From Pseudomonas sp. W4I3 (GTDB lineage: Bacteria; Pseudomonadota; Gammaproteobacteria; Pseudomonadales; Pseudomonadaceae), in NCBI RefSeq assembly GCF_030816195.1, contig NZ_JAUSXS010000001.1, positions 4,921,501 through 4,985,500 of the forward strand: DNA of 64,000 bases. The letters are read 5' to 3'. Numbering within the stretch: position 1 is the stretch's first letter; the number at the start of each line of letters is the position of its first letter. Under the pieces are notes generated by a model. It was not told where the DNA came from. It ran no database searches and was given only the letters and a program-made list of their open reading frames with translations. The position numbers and the translations under genes were made by a program. Below, piece by piece: positions 42,010 through 51,922 of the stretch.

Positions 42010-45000
42010 TCAAGGCTCGACCTGGCTCCACTGCTTGCTCAAACGCTTATCGGAGATCGGCACCTTGGTCCCCAGTTGCTGGGCAAACAACGACACCCGA
42101 TATTCTTCCAGCCACCAGCGATAGAGTTCCAGCTGCGGGTCGCGCTTGCCTTCCTGGGTGTGTTTATTCAAGCGATTCTGGTACTGCGCCCACAGGCCAC
42201 TCAGCTCGGTGCTCCACACACGGTCCTTCTGCACCTGACTCGGCAGTTTTTCCAGGCGCAGCTCAATGGCCTTGAGGAAACGCGGCAGCTCCTTGAACCA
42301 TTGGGCCGGAGTTTCGCGCACGAACCCTGGGTACACCAGGTTGCTCAACTGCTGCTTGATATCGTTCAACGCCACCGCTTGGGCCAGGTCGATCTTGCCC
42401 TTGAAACGTTTTTGCAGGCCGTGCCAGAGCTTGAGTACTTCCAGGGTCAGGCGCGCCAGACGCTCGGCGTGTTCGGTCCAACCGCCACGTTTGCGCTCGG
42501 CCAGCGCGGCCAGCCCTGCGCCGTCGCGGGGCAGATTGGCTTCGCCTTCCAGGACGCAGCTATCGAGACTCGCCAGCAGGATGTCTTCCACCAACGCATC
42601 GACGCGTCCCAGCTCGCGATACATCAGGCCCAACTCGGTCAGCCCCGGCAATTTGCCACGCAGAAACTTCGCCGGCTCCGCCAGTTGTTGCATCAGCAGG
42701 CGCTGCAAGGCACGACGGTGCTGAAATTCGGCCTCGGCGGCCGTCGAAAAACGCCCTTCCTTGACCGTGCCGTTTTCTTCCACCAGCGCCGGGTACACCG
42801 TCATCGACAGGCCGGCGATGTTTTGCTGGGTTTTTTCGGCCACCGGCGCAAACACCTTGGCTTGCACCGGCTGCTGGCTTTTTGCGGTTTGCGGCACCGC
42901 CAGGGCCGCCTGGCTGGCTTCGGCGAAACGCGCGGTCAGCTCCGCCAGGTCACGGCCCTCGCCGAGGAATTTGCCCTGGCCGTCGACCACTTCCAGGTTC
43001 ATTTTCAAGTGGTTTTCCACCTGCTGCGCGGCCTCCGCCCAGGCTTCATCGCTGACCCGCGCGCCGGTCATGCGCAATAACTCGCGGCCCAACGCCTGGG
43101 GCAGCGAGCCCTGGCCAAACTCGATGCGTTGCAGCGCCGCCTTGACGAAATCCGGCACCGGCACGAAGTTTTTACGCAGCGCCTTGGGCAAGTTGCGCAC
43201 CAAGGCAATGCACTTGGCTTCGATCAACCCCGGCACCAGCCAGTCCAGGCGTTCGGCGGGCAAGGCCGGCAACAGCGGTGCCGGCACGCGCAGGGTCACG
43301 CCGTCGCGCGGGTGGTTGGGTTCGAAGTGGTAACTCAAGGCCAGGGCCAGGTCGCCCAGGTGCCAGGTGTCCGGGTAATGCGCCGCGGTGACTTCACTGG
43401 CTTCGCGGGCCAGCACGTCTTCCTCACGCATGATCAACAGTTGCGGGTCTTTCTGGCTGTTGACCTTGTACCAGCTGTCGAACGTCGCCGTCTGGTGGAT
43501 CTCGGCAGGCAAACGCGCATCGTAGAAGGCGTAGAGGGTTTCCTCGTCGGCCAGGATATCGCGCCGGCGCGCCTTGGCCTCCAGTTCATCGAGCTGCTCC
43601 AGCAGTTGCTGGTTGGCCGCAAGGCACTTGGCGCGAGACTGGATTTCCCCACGCACCAGGCCTTCGCGAATAAACAGCTCACGGGACACTACCGGGTCGA
43701 TCGGCCCGTAATGCACCGGCCGGCGTCCGACCACGATCAGGCCGAACAAGGTGATCTGCTCAAAGGCCACGACTTGGCCGCGCTTCTTCTCCCAATGCGG
43801 TTCGAAGTGGTTTTTCTTGATCAGGTGCCCGGCCAGCGGTTCGATCCAGTCAGCATCGATCTTGGCCACCATGCGCGCATACAGCTTGGTGGTTTCCACC
43901 AGCTCAGCAGTCATCAGCCATTGCGGGCGCTTCTTGCCGATGCCCGAAGAGGGATGAATCCAGAAGCGCCGCTGGCGGGCACCGAGGTAGTCGCCGTCCT
44001 CGGTCTTCTGGCCGATCTGGCTGAGCAAGCCGGACAGCACCGCCTTGTGCAATTTCGGGAAATCCGCCGGTTCCTTGTTGATCGTCAGCTGCATGTCGCG
44101 GCAGATCAGGCTCAACTGGCGGTGGGAATCGCGCCACTCGCGCAGGCGCAGGTAGTTCAGGAAGTTCTTGCGACACCAATTGCGCAGCGGGCTGGCGGTC
44201 AGTTCCTGGCGCTGTTCTTCAAAGCCGCGCCACAGGTTGACCAGCCCGGCGAAGTCCGAGTCCGGGTCTTTCCATTGGGCATGGGCCTGGTCGGCCGCCT
44301 GCTGGCGTTCCGGCGGACGCTCGCGCGGGTCCTGGATCGACATGGCGCTGGCCACGATCAGCACTTCCTGCAGACTGCCCAGCTTGGCGGCTTCGAGCAG
44401 CATGCGGCCCATGCGTGGGTCCACCGGCAGGCGCGCGAGTTGGCGGCCCAACGGTGTGAGCTGGCTGTTACGGTCGACCGCCGACAGCTCTTGCAACAGG
44501 TTGAAACCGTCGCTGATGGCCTTGCCATCCGGCGGTTCGATGAACGGGAAGTCAGTGATTTCACCCAGGCGCAGGTGCAGCATCTGCAGGATCACCGCCG
44601 CGAGGTTGGTGCGCAGAATCTCGGGGTCGGTAAATTCCGGGCGCCCGATAAAGTCTTCTTCGCTGTACAACCGAATACAGATGCCCGGCTCGACTCGGCC
44701 GCAACGGCCTTTACGCTGGTTGGCGCTGGCCTGGGAAATCGCCTCGATCGGCAGGCGCTGCACCTTGGCGCGGTAGCTGTAACGGCTGATGCGCGCGGTA
44801 CCGCTGTCGATCACATAGCGAATGCCTGGCACCGTCAGCGAGGTTTCCGCGACGTTGGTCGCCAGCACCACGCGACGGCCGGGGTGCGACTGGAAAATGC
44901 GCTGTTGCTCGGCCGGTGACAGGCGCGCATACAGCGGCAGGATTTCCGTGTGCTTGAGCTGCGCCTTGCGCAGCATTTCGGCGGCGTCGCGAATCTCGCG

Positions 45001-45921
45001 CTCGCCAGGCAGGAACACCAGCACATCGCCGGGGCTGCGCCGCTCGCTGCGCTCATAGGCGGCGATTTCGTCGAGGGTGGCGAGGATTGCCTGATCAACC
45101 GTCAGATCGTCCTCGACGCGGTTGCCCTCCTCGTCCTGTTCCAGGGTCAGCGGGCGGTACCACGTGTCCACCGGGAACGTGCGGCCCGAGACCTCGACAA
45201 TCGGGGCGTCGTCGAAGTGCTTGGAAAAGCGCTCCAGGTCGATGGTCGCCGAGGTGATGATGACTTTCAGGTCCGGGCGGCGCGGCAACAGGGTCTTGAG
45301 GTAGCCCAGCAGGAAATCGATGTTCAGGCTGCGCTCGTGGGCTTCGTCGACGATGATCGTGTCGTAGCGTTCCAGGTAGCGGTCGTTCTGGGTTTCCGCC
45401 AGCAGGATACCGTCGGTCATCAGTTTGATCAGGGTGTTGGAATCGCTCTGGTCTTCGAAGCGCACTTGATAACCGACCAGCGCGCCAAGCGGCGTGGCCA
45501 GCTCTTCGGCGACGCGGCTGGCAACGCTGCGCGCAGCGATCCGGCGCGGCTGGGTATGGCCGATCAGGCCGAACTGGCCGCGACCGATTTCCAGGCAGAT
45601 CTTCGGTAACTGGGTGGTTTTACCCGAGCCGGTTTCGCCAGCAATGATCAGCACCTGATGCTTGTTCAACGCCTCTTTGATCTCGTCGCGCTTGGCTGCG
45701 ATCGGCAGGCTGTCGTCGTAGCGAATCACCGGCAGGCTGGCCCGCCGCGCCGTGACCTGGGCACAGGACGCCTGCATGCGCGCCACCCATTGCGCGAGTT
45801 TTTCCTCGTCGGGCTTCTTGCGCAGCTCGAGCAATTGGCGCCGCAAGCGATGGCGGTCGGCGAGCATGGCGTGATCGAGGTTTTTCAGCAGTTGGTCAAT
45901 CGTGGGCGCTTGGTCAGTCAT
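42010..45921 (-). CDS. hrpA: ATP-dependent RNA helicase HrpA
   Basis: 1303-residue DEAH-box helicase, normal for HrpA. Motifs: Walker A (IIAGETGSGKTTQLPK), Ia (TQPRRIAARSVA), II DEAH (VDEAHERSLN), III (SATID), V (ATNVAETSLTVPGI) and VI (QRKGRCGRVEPG). The large C-terminal HrpA/DUF3418 part fills the second half. It rescues stalled ribosomes on mRNA in E. coli. The ATG is at 45919-45921 and the gene stands alone. Confidence 0.95.
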   Translation of the reverse strand: MTDQAPTIDQLLKNLDHAMLADRHRLRRQLLELRKKPDEEKLAQWVARMQASCAQVTARRASLPVIRYDDSLPIAAKRDEIKEALNKHQVLIIAGETGSGKTTQLPKICLEIGRGQFGLIGHTQPRRIAARSVASRVAEELATPLGALVGYQVRFEDQSDSNTLIKLMTDGILLAETQNDRYLERYDTIIVDEAHERSLNIDFLLGYLKTLLPRRPDLKVIITSATIDLERFSKHFDDAPIVEVSGRTFPVDTWYRPLTLEQDEEGNRVEDDLTVDQAILATLDEIAAYERSERRSPGDVLVFLPGEREIRDAAEMLRKAQLKHTEILPLYARLSPAEQQRIFQSHPGRRVVLATNVAETSLTVPGIRYVIDSGTARISRYSYRAKVQRLPIEAISQASANQRKGRCGRVEPGICIRLYSEEDFIGRPEFTDPEILRTNLAAVILQMLHLRLGEITDFPFIEPPDGKAISDGFNLLQELSAVDRNSQLTPLGRQLARLPVDPRMGRMLLEAAKLGSLQEVLIVASAMSIQDPRERPPERQQAADQAHAQWKDPDSDFAGLVNLWRGFEEQRQELTASPLRNWCRKNFLNYLRLREWRDSHRQLSLICRDMQLTINKEPADFPKLHKAVLSGLLSQIGQKTEDGDYLGARQRRFWIHPSSGIGKKRPQWLMTAELVETTKLYARMVAKIDADWIEPLAGHLIKKNHFEPHWEKKRGQVVAFEQITLFGLIVVGRRPVHYGPIDPVVSRELFIREGLVRGEIQSRAKCLAANQQLLEQLDELEAKARRRDILADEETLYAFYDARLPAEIHQTATFDSWYKVNSQKDPQLLIMREEDVLAREASEVTAAHYPDTWHLGDLALALSYHFEPNHPRDGVTLRVPAPLLPALPAERLDWLVPGLIEAKCIALVRNLPKALRKNFVPVPDFVKAALQRIEFGQGSLPQALGRELLRMTGARVSDEAWAEAAQQVENHLKMNLEVVDGQGKFLGEGRDLAELTARFAEASQAALAVPQTAKSQQPVQAKVFAPVAEKTQQNIAGLSMTVYPALVEENGTVKEGRFSTAAEAEFQHRRALQRLLMQQLAEPAKFLRGKLPGLTELGLMYRELGRVDALVEDILLASLDSCVLEGEANLPRDGAGLAALAERKRGGWTEHAERLARLTLEVLKLWHGLQKRFKGKIDLAQAVALNDIKQQLSNLVYPGFVRETPAQWFKELPRFLKAIELRLEKLPSQVQKDRVWSTELSGLWAQYQNRLNKHTQEGKRDPQLELYRWWLEEYRVSLFAQQLGTKVPISDKRLSKQWSQVEP

Positions 45922-46206
45922 CAGGGCGGCAAAGGTCTTTTGGGTGAGGCAGGTGAGGCCTGCGCAGCATCAGTCGATGGATTGGAAGCGATTGTCGCAG
46001 ATTTCGACAGGGCTCTGGAGATGTTGCGGTGTCGAGTGACGAGACTGACAGCCGCATCATAACGACCGGTCCTACAAAAAATCGGGCACCGTTCCGACTC
46101 TTTTAAAGCTGAAGTCCGATGTTTCAGCCAGGCATGCGGGGTTCAAATACAGCCTCCAGACACCTCTGGAAAGACGGAGTATTCCACCTTCACCGCGGAG
46201 CGTTAT

Positions 46207-46458
46207 ATGCCTATCGATTCCCCTGCTTCTACCCCGAGGCTTCCAAGCTACTCTGATGCCATGCGGGACCAACCACGCTCAAGCGGGTCAATGCCGCCGC
46301 CCTCATATGAGTATCCTCCGGCGTACACAGACAAGCCCTCGTCGGCAACAACCCGCCTCGCCTCGGAGCCTGCAACGAGTCTGACGGCCGCTAGGATTTC
46401 GAACCCTCACATTACGAGCCAGGCGTATCGGGGAATGAGCTTCATGAGCGGTCTGTGA
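46207..46458 (+). CDS. Small proline/serine-rich protein with L/PPxY motifs
   Basis: 83-residue ORF whose ATG has a good GGAG eight bases upstream. It carries three L/P-P-x-Y motifs: LPSY (12-15), PPSY (31-34) and PPAY (37-40). The rest is Ser/Thr/Pro-rich and unstructured, with no signal peptide or membrane helix. Such motifs bind WW domains in eukaryotes and also occur at the ends of some Pseudomonas Rhs-type proteins. A CCAGA-CACC-TCTGG palindrome lies upstream near 46153-46168. It sits alone in the 625-bp gap between hrpA and aceK. Whether it is expressed is unknown. Confidence 0.5.
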   Translation: MPIDSPASTPRLPSYSDAMRDQPRSSGSMPPPSYEYPPAYTDKPSSATTRLASEPATSLTAARISNPHITSQAYRGMSFMSGL

Positions 46459-46546
46459 CCCTACCCAGTCATTCGCGTAATCAATAAGTGCGCGGACGCG
46501 AAGGGGCAGTCCCCAAAACGGACTTCGCTGTTCAAGACACACCGCT

Positions 46547-48247
46547 CTACTTGCGCCGGTAAGGAAACACATCAATCACCTTGCCGGCGCGAATCGCTTC
46601 CTGCAGGCCCTTCCAGTAATCGGCGTTATACAACTCGCCATGCAACTCATTGAACAGCCTGCGCTGGCCGGCATCGGCAAACAGGAACGGCGGAAACTCT
46701 TCCGGGAATACATCCAGCGGACCGATGGAATACCAGGGTTCGGAGGCCATCTCGTCCTCGGGCGTGCGCGGTGCGGGGATGTGCCGGAAGTTGGCTTCGG
46801 TCAGAAAGCAGATTTCATCGTAGTCATAGAACACCACGCGACCGTGACGGGTGACGCCAAAGTTCTTGAGCAACATGTCACCGGGGAAGATATTCGCCGC
46901 CGCCAACTGCTTGATCGCCAGACCATAGTCTTCCAGGGCTTCGCGCACCTGGGCGGGGTTGGCGTTGTCCAGGTAGAGGTTGAGCGGGGTCATGCGCCGC
47001 TCGGTCCAGCAATGGCGGATCAGCACCGTGTCCCCTTCCACTTCGACGGTGCCTGCGGCCACTTCCAGCAACTCGGCGAGGCAGTCGGGCTCGAACTTGC
47101 TCAAGGGGAAGCGGAAGTCGGCGAACTCCTGGGTGTCGGCCATGCGCCCTACCCGGTCGACGCTTTTGACCAGGCGGTACTTCTCGATCACCGTGGCGCG
47201 GTTGACGTTTTTCGACGGAGAGAAACGGTCCTTGATGATTTTGAACACCGTGTTGAAGCCCGGCAGGGTAAACACGCTCATGACCATGCCACGCACGCCC
47301 GGGGCCATGATGAATTGGTCATCGGTGGTGGCCAGGTGATTGATCAGGGCGCGGTAAAATTCCGACTTGCCGTGCTTATAGAAACCGATGGACGTGTACA
47401 GTTCGGCGATGTGCTTGCCGGGCAGGATGCGCTTGAGAAAGCCGATGAACTCCGCCGGCACGGGCACGTCGACCATGAAATAGGAGCGTGTAAAGGAAAA
47501 GATGATCGATACATCCGCTTCATCAGTGATCAGCGCATCAATCTGAATACCCCGCCCTTCGCGGTGCAGCAACGGGATCACCAACGGCCATTGTTCGTCG
47601 CGGGTGTAGATACGTCCTACGAGGTAAGCGCCTTTATTGCGATAAAGCACCGAGGAAAACAGCTCGACGTTCAAATCAGGGTCTTTGCACACCCAATCCG
47701 GCAGGTTTTCCCGCAGTTGGGCTTCCAGGCGTCGTAGGTCGGCCGGCAAGTCGGCGTAGGGCTCGCTGAAGCTGTAGTCGGCGAACATCTGCGCGAGCAT
47801 GTCGGCGATCTTGCCGGCAGGCGTGTAGGTGCGGGTTTGCGCCGCCCGCGTCCGACGCACGCTGGGGCGCGTGGTGTGGATAAACATGCAGCCGTCGCTG
47901 ATCAGGTCATGGCTGAACAGGCTGCAGAACACCGAGTTGTACCAGGTTTCCGACAGCTCATCGTCAAAACGTAAATCGATCAGGCCGATGTAGGCACTTT
48001 TCACCAACGGCCACAGGTCGATGTCTTGCAGCACGCCCGCCTCGAAAGCAGCGCGCAGACGCGCCGTGACCTCGCCCACCTTCTCTTCATACAGGTTAAT
48101 GCGCGCCGCCGACGCGGCCTGCCCCTGCTGCCACTGGGCCTTTTCGAAACGCTCGCGAGCGCCATCGGTGATCTGGCGGAAGTGTTCACGGTAGTCGTCG
48201 AAACCGTCGAGGATCATCCGGGCGATAGCGAAGGCGGGCTGCGACAT
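46547..48247 (-). CDS. aceK: Isocitrate dehydrogenase kinase/phosphatase
   Basis: 566-residue bifunctional enzyme that phosphorylates and dephosphorylates isocitrate dehydrogenase, switching carbon between the TCA cycle and glyoxylate shunt. The start MSQPAFAIARMILDGFDDYREHF at the ATG 48245-48247 has GAGG nine bases upstream; the open frame continues to 48838 but is antisense to the next gene. The catalytic region includes FKIIKDRF, NIFPGDMLLKNFGVTRHGRVVFYDYDEICFL, with the DYDE motif. In this genome it stands apart from aceA/aceB. Confidence 0.94.
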   Translation of the reverse strand: MSQPAFAIARMILDGFDDYREHFRQITDGARERFEKAQWQQGQAASAARINLYEEKVGEVTARLRAAFEAGVLQDIDLWPLVKSAYIGLIDLRFDDELSETWYNSVFCSLFSHDLISDGCMFIHTTRPSVRRTRAAQTRTYTPAGKIADMLAQMFADYSFSEPYADLPADLRRLEAQLRENLPDWVCKDPDLNVELFSSVLYRNKGAYLVGRIYTRDEQWPLVIPLLHREGRGIQIDALITDEADVSIIFSFTRSYFMVDVPVPAEFIGFLKRILPGKHIAELYTSIGFYKHGKSEFYRALINHLATTDDQFIMAPGVRGMVMSVFTLPGFNTVFKIIKDRFSPSKNVNRATVIEKYRLVKSVDRVGRMADTQEFADFRFPLSKFEPDCLAELLEVAAGTVEVEGDTVLIRHCWTERRMTPLNLYLDNANPAQVREALEDYGLAIKQLAAANIFPGDMLLKNFGVTRHGRVVFYDYDEICFLTEANFRHIPAPRTPEDEMASEPWYSIGPLDVFPEEFPPFLFADAGQRRLFNELHGELYNADYWKGLQEAIRAGKVIDVFPYRRK

Positions 48248-48400
48248 GCGGAAAACCTCAAACGGGTATCTGGGAGCCCTGAGCTTAGCCAGACAACCGA
48301 GACAGGAGAAGGAGGATTTTTTACCGGCTGCGGTACTTAGCGATTGTGTCGACCGGAACGCTGGGCAACACTCCGCCGCCTGATTGCGTAGGAGTTTTCC

Positions 48401-49285
48401 GTGAGACCTGTCGACACCCTGTACTTGCTGGGACTGGCCGCCATCTGGGGCGCGAGTTTTCTGTTCATGCGCATCATTGCGCCGGAAATCGGCACCGTGC
48501 CGACCGCGTTTTTCCGCGTATCGATCGCTGCCGCCGGCTTGCTGGTGATCCTGGCGCTGATGAGGGTGAGCTGGGATTTTCAGGGCAAGTTCAAGACCGT
48601 CCTGCTGCTGGGCGTGATCAACTCCGGGGTTCCGGCCACGATGTATTCGGTGGCGGCGCAGGTACTGCCAGCGGGTTACTCGGCGATTTTCAACGCCACC
48701 ACGCCGCTGATGGGCGTGCTGATTGGCGGCCTGTTTTTCAGCGAGCGCCTGACCCCGTCGAAGATCGCCGGGGTGTGCCTGGGCCTGTTCGGCGTGGGCG
48801 TGCTGACCCGTGCGGGGCCGGTGGCCTTTGACCAGCAATTGTTGATGGGCGCACTGGCGTGCCTGCTGGCCACCACGTGCTACGGTTTTGCAGGCTTTCT
48901 CGCACGGCGCTGGCTGGATCAGCGCGGCGGATTGGACAGCCGCCTGTCGGCCCTGGGCAGCATGCTGGGCGCGACGTTGTTTCTGCTGCCGTTGTTCGCC
49001 TACAGCGCCATCAGCCAGCCGCCGGCGAGCTGGGGTGGATGGCCGGTGTGGCTGTCGTTGCTCGGTTTGGGCCTGGTGTGCACGGCCTTTGCCTACATCT
49101 TGTACTTTCGCCTGCTGTCATCGATCGGCCCGGTCAAGTCGATGTCCGTGACCTTTCTGATCCCGCCGTTCGGCGTGTTGTGGGGCGCGTTGCTGCTGGA
49201 TGAGCCGCTGTCGATGGCGCATTTGTACGGCGGGGTGCTGATTGCCGGGGCGTTGTGGCTGGTGTTGCGGCCGCACAAACCGTAG
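48401..49285 (+). CDS. EamA/DMT-family transporter
   Basis: 294-residue inner-membrane protein with ten hydrophobic segments in two EamA repeats (LYLLGLAAIWGASFLFMRIIAPEIGTVPTAFFRVSIA; GPVKSMSVTFLIPPFGVLWGALLLDEPL). Start is GTG at 48401 with TAGGAG seven bases upstream. It is divergent from aceK. Likely an exporter of amino acids or other small metabolites; substrate not predictable. Confidence 0.85.
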   Translation: MRPVDTLYLLGLAAIWGASFLFMRIIAPEIGTVPTAFFRVSIAAAGLLVILALMRVSWDFQGKFKTVLLLGVINSGVPATMYSVAAQVLPAGYSAIFNATTPLMGVLIGGLFFSERLTPSKIAGVCLGLFGVGVLTRAGPVAFDQQLLMGALACLLATTCYGFAGFLARRWLDQRGGLDSRLSALGSMLGATLFLLPLFAYSAISQPPASWGGWPVWLSLLGLGLVCTAFAYILYFRLLSSIGPVKSMSVTFLIPPFGVLWGALLLDEPLSMAHLYGGVLIAGALWLVLRPHKP

Positions 49286-49371
49286 CGAGCGCCTTACCGT
49301 AACGCAGCTTTCATGCCATCGAACCAGACCGCTCGCTATAATAACGCCCGGTTTTTTTCGAAGGATTTCAC

Positions 49372-50163
49372 ATGACTGCCCTGCCCTGGCTGTACCTTGC
49401 GCTGCTTTCCATTGGCTACGTCGTGGCCTTGATCCACGGGCAACTGGGTGTGCTGGCGGCGGTCTCCGTGGCGCTGTTGCTGATCGCCGGGTATGCCGTG
49501 CGCCAGCAACGCAACCCATGGGCACGCTACCTCGGCCACGGCCTGTTCATCGTGCTGGCGTTGGGCCTGGCGATGCATTGGCTGCCGGGTTTCTACAATG
49601 GCCAGGGCATCGCGCCACAGCGTTTTAGCGCCGATGCCGTGCCGTTCTCGATGTACCTGAACCAGGACAAACCGCTGATCGGCTTCTGGTTGCTGCTGGC
49701 CTGCCCCTGGATCGTGGCGCGGCGCTCACTGCGCCTGTCGATGTGCATCACCGCCCTGGCTTTGACCCTGACGGCCATCGCAGCCCTGGGTGGCGCAGCG
49801 CTGCTGGGGATGATCAGTTGGGCACCGAAATGGCCGGACTCGGCGTGGCTGTGGGTCTTGAACAACCTGCTGCTGGTGACGCTGGTGGAAGAGGCGTTGT
49901 TTCGTGGCTATATCCAGGGCGGTCTGAGCCAGCGCTTCAAACACCTGTCCTACGGCGACAACCTCGCGCTGCTGCTGGCCTCGCTGCTGTTCGGCCTGGT
50001 GCATCTGGGCGCCGGCTGGCAGTGGGTGCTGCTGGCGAGCATTGCCGGCGCAGGTTATGGCCTGGCGTATCGATTCGGCGGTCTGGGCGCGGCGATTGCC
50101 ACGCATTTTGGCTTGAACCTGCTTCACTTCGGTTTGTTTACCTACCCGATGCTGGCCGGCTGA
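49372..50163 (+). CDS. CPBP-family intramembrane metalloprotease
   Basis: 263-residue membrane protein with about eight helices. CPBP (Abi/CAAX protease-like) motifs are present: EEALFRGYIQ (motif 1, glutamate pair plus arginine), FGLVHLGAGW (motif 2 histidine) and ATHFGLNLLHF (motif 3 histidine-asparagine). The family includes prenyl-protein proteases and bacteriocin-immunity proteins. No substrate is apparent. Confidence 0.82.
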   Translation: MTALPWLYLALLSIGYVVALIHGQLGVLAAVSVALLLIAGYAVRQQRNPWARYLGHGLFIVLALGLAMHWLPGFYNGQGIAPQRFSADAVPFSMYLNQDKPLIGFWLLLACPWIVARRSLRLSMCITALALTLTAIAALGGAALLGMISWAPKWPDSAWLWVLNNLLLVTLVEEALFRGYIQGGLSQRFKHLSYGDNLALLLASLLFGLVHLGAGWQWVLLASIAGAGYGLAYRFGGLGAAIATHFGLNLLHFGLFTYPMLAG

Positions 50164-50260
50164 TGCGCGCAACGTTCGCCACTGGATTGTTGCAAAAATT
50201 AAGTTAAATAAATGCCCGGCATGGTCGATAACCCCTGAAAGCCTTGCGGATTGAACAACC

Positions 50261-51826
50261 ATGCGTAATAACCAACCCGTTACCCAGCGCGAACGTACCT
50301 TCCCCGCTCAGCAACGGTTGATCTCCACCACAGACGCCAAAGGCGTGATTACCTACTGCAACGACGCTTTCGTCGAAATCAGTGGGTTCACCCGCGACGA
50401 ACTGATTCGTGCCCCGCACAACCTGGTGCGTCACCCGGACGTTCCAGCGGCGGTGTTCGCGCACATGTGGTCCACGCTCAAACAAGGCTTGCCATGGATG
50501 GGCATTGTCAAGAATCGCTGCAAGACCGGTGATCACTACTGGGTTAACGCCTATGTAACACCGGTGTTCGACGGCAACCAGGTGATCGGCTACGAATCGG
50601 TGCGCATCAAGCCCACCGCCGAGCAGATCCGCCGGGCCGAAGCGCTCTATCAACGCATCAATCAGGGCAAGTCGGCTATTCCCCAGCGCGACAAGTGGCT
50701 GCCCGTCCTGCAGGACTGGCTGCCGTTTATCCTGGTCAGCCAGTTGAGCTTCATGATCGGCGCCACCCTGACTTCTCAGTGGGGTTTTGCCCTGGCGGCA
50801 GGGCTGTCGGTGCCGTTGGGCCTGTTGGGCCTGAGCTGGCAGCAGCGCGGCCTCAAGCGTCTGCTGCGCCTGGCCGAGCAAACCACCTCCGACCCGTTGA
50901 TCGCGCAGATGTACACCGACAGCCGTGGCGCCCAGGCGCGCCTGGAAATGTCGATCCTCAGCCAGGAAGCCCGTCTGAAGACCTGCCTCACCCGCCTGCA
51001 GGACACCGCCGAGCACCTCAACGACCAGGCAGCGCAGTCCAACACCCTGGCGCACAACAGCTCCAGCGGCCTGGAACGCCAGCGCGTGGAGACTGAGCAG
51101 GTGGCCACCGCGGTCAACCAGATGGCCGCGACCACCCAGGAAGTCGCCAGCCACGTGCAGCGCACAGCGGATGCCACCCAGGAAGCCAATCGCCTGACCG
51201 GGCGCGGCCGCGATATCGCCGGGGAAACCCGCGAGGCGATTCAGCGCCTGTCGGTGGCTGTGGGCGAAACCGGTGTCACCGTCACGCAATTGGCCAAGGA
51301 CAGCGATGAAATCGGCGGCGTGGTCGATGTGATCAAAGGCATTGCCGACCAGACCAACCTGCTGGCCTTGAACGCCGCCATCGAAGCCGCGCGCGCCGGT
51401 GAGATGGGCCGTGGGTTTGCGGTGGTGGCTGACGAAGTCCGCCAGCTGGCGCAACGCACCGCTGAATCGACCGGGCAGATCCATGCCTTGATCGCCAAGC
51501 TGCAGCAAACCGCCAGCGCGGCCGTGCAAACCATGGACGCCGGGCACCGCCAGGCTGAAGAAGGTGTGGCACGGGTGATGGAAGCGGATCAGGCGCTGGT
51601 GGGGATCAGTGAGGCGGTGGCGAATATTACCGACATGACCACTCAGATTGCCGCCGCGACTGAAGAGCAAAGCGCGGTTGCTGAAGAGATCAGCCGCAAT
51701 ATCAGCACGATTGCGCTGTTGGCGGACCAGACCTCGGAGCAGGCGATGAACTCGGCGCAGTTGAGTGAAGAGTTGACGCATACGGCCAATACCCAGTACT
51801 CGCTGGTAGAGCGGTTTAACCGGTAG
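50261..51826 (+). CDS. aer: Aerotaxis receptor Aer
   Basis: 521-residue PAS-containing chemoreceptor. The N-terminal PAS domain (residues ~15-125, TTDAKGVITYCNDAFVEISGFTRDELIRAPHNLVRHPDVP) binds FAD in Aer proteins. Next come a hydrophobic segment (~150-190) and a long coiled-coil signalling domain with the hairpin tip DQTNLLALNAAIEAARAGEMGRGFAVVADEVRQLA. It senses redox state or oxygen and steers flagella through CheA. It sits directly beside the cbb3 oxidase genes, as in P. aeruginosa (PA1561). Confidence 0.92.
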   Translation: MRNNQPVTQRERTFPAQQRLISTTDAKGVITYCNDAFVEISGFTRDELIRAPHNLVRHPDVPAAVFAHMWSTLKQGLPWMGIVKNRCKTGDHYWVNAYVTPVFDGNQVIGYESVRIKPTAEQIRRAEALYQRINQGKSAIPQRDKWLPVLQDWLPFILVSQLSFMIGATLTSQWGFALAAGLSVPLGLLGLSWQQRGLKRLLRLAEQTTSDPLIAQMYTDSRGAQARLEMSILSQEARLKTCLTRLQDTAEHLNDQAAQSNTLAHNSSSGLERQRVETEQVATAVNQMAATTQEVASHVQRTADATQEANRLTGRGRDIAGETREAIQRLSVAVGETGVTVTQLAKDSDEIGGVVDVIKGIADQTNLLALNAAIEAARAGEMGRGFAVVADEVRQLAQRTAESTGQIHALIAKLQQTASAAVQTMDAGHRQAEEGVARVMEADQALVGISEAVANITDMTTQIAAATEEQSAVAEEISRNISTIALLADQTSEQAMNSAQLSEELTHTANTQYSLVERFNR

Positions 51827-51830
51827 ACCG

Positions 51831-51919
51831 CTATCGGGGGCAAGCCCCCTCCCACATTCGACCGAGTTCCAAATGTGGAATGCGGTCAAAAATGTGGGAG
51901 GGGGCTTGCCCCCGATAGG
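51831..51919. repeat. REPIN-like inverted pair
   Basis: CTATCGGGGGCAAGCCCCCT (51831-51850) is matched in inverse by AGGGGGCTTGCCCCCGATAG ending at 51919, of the same family as 3461-3547. It lies between the convergent aer and alpha/beta hydrolase genes. Confidence 0.85.
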
Positions 51920-51922
51920 GCC

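Noticed and set aside
48248..48838. 197-codon upstream extension of aceK
   Set aside because: Antisense to the DMT transporter gene and without a ribosome site; AceK begins at 48247 with GAGG upstream.
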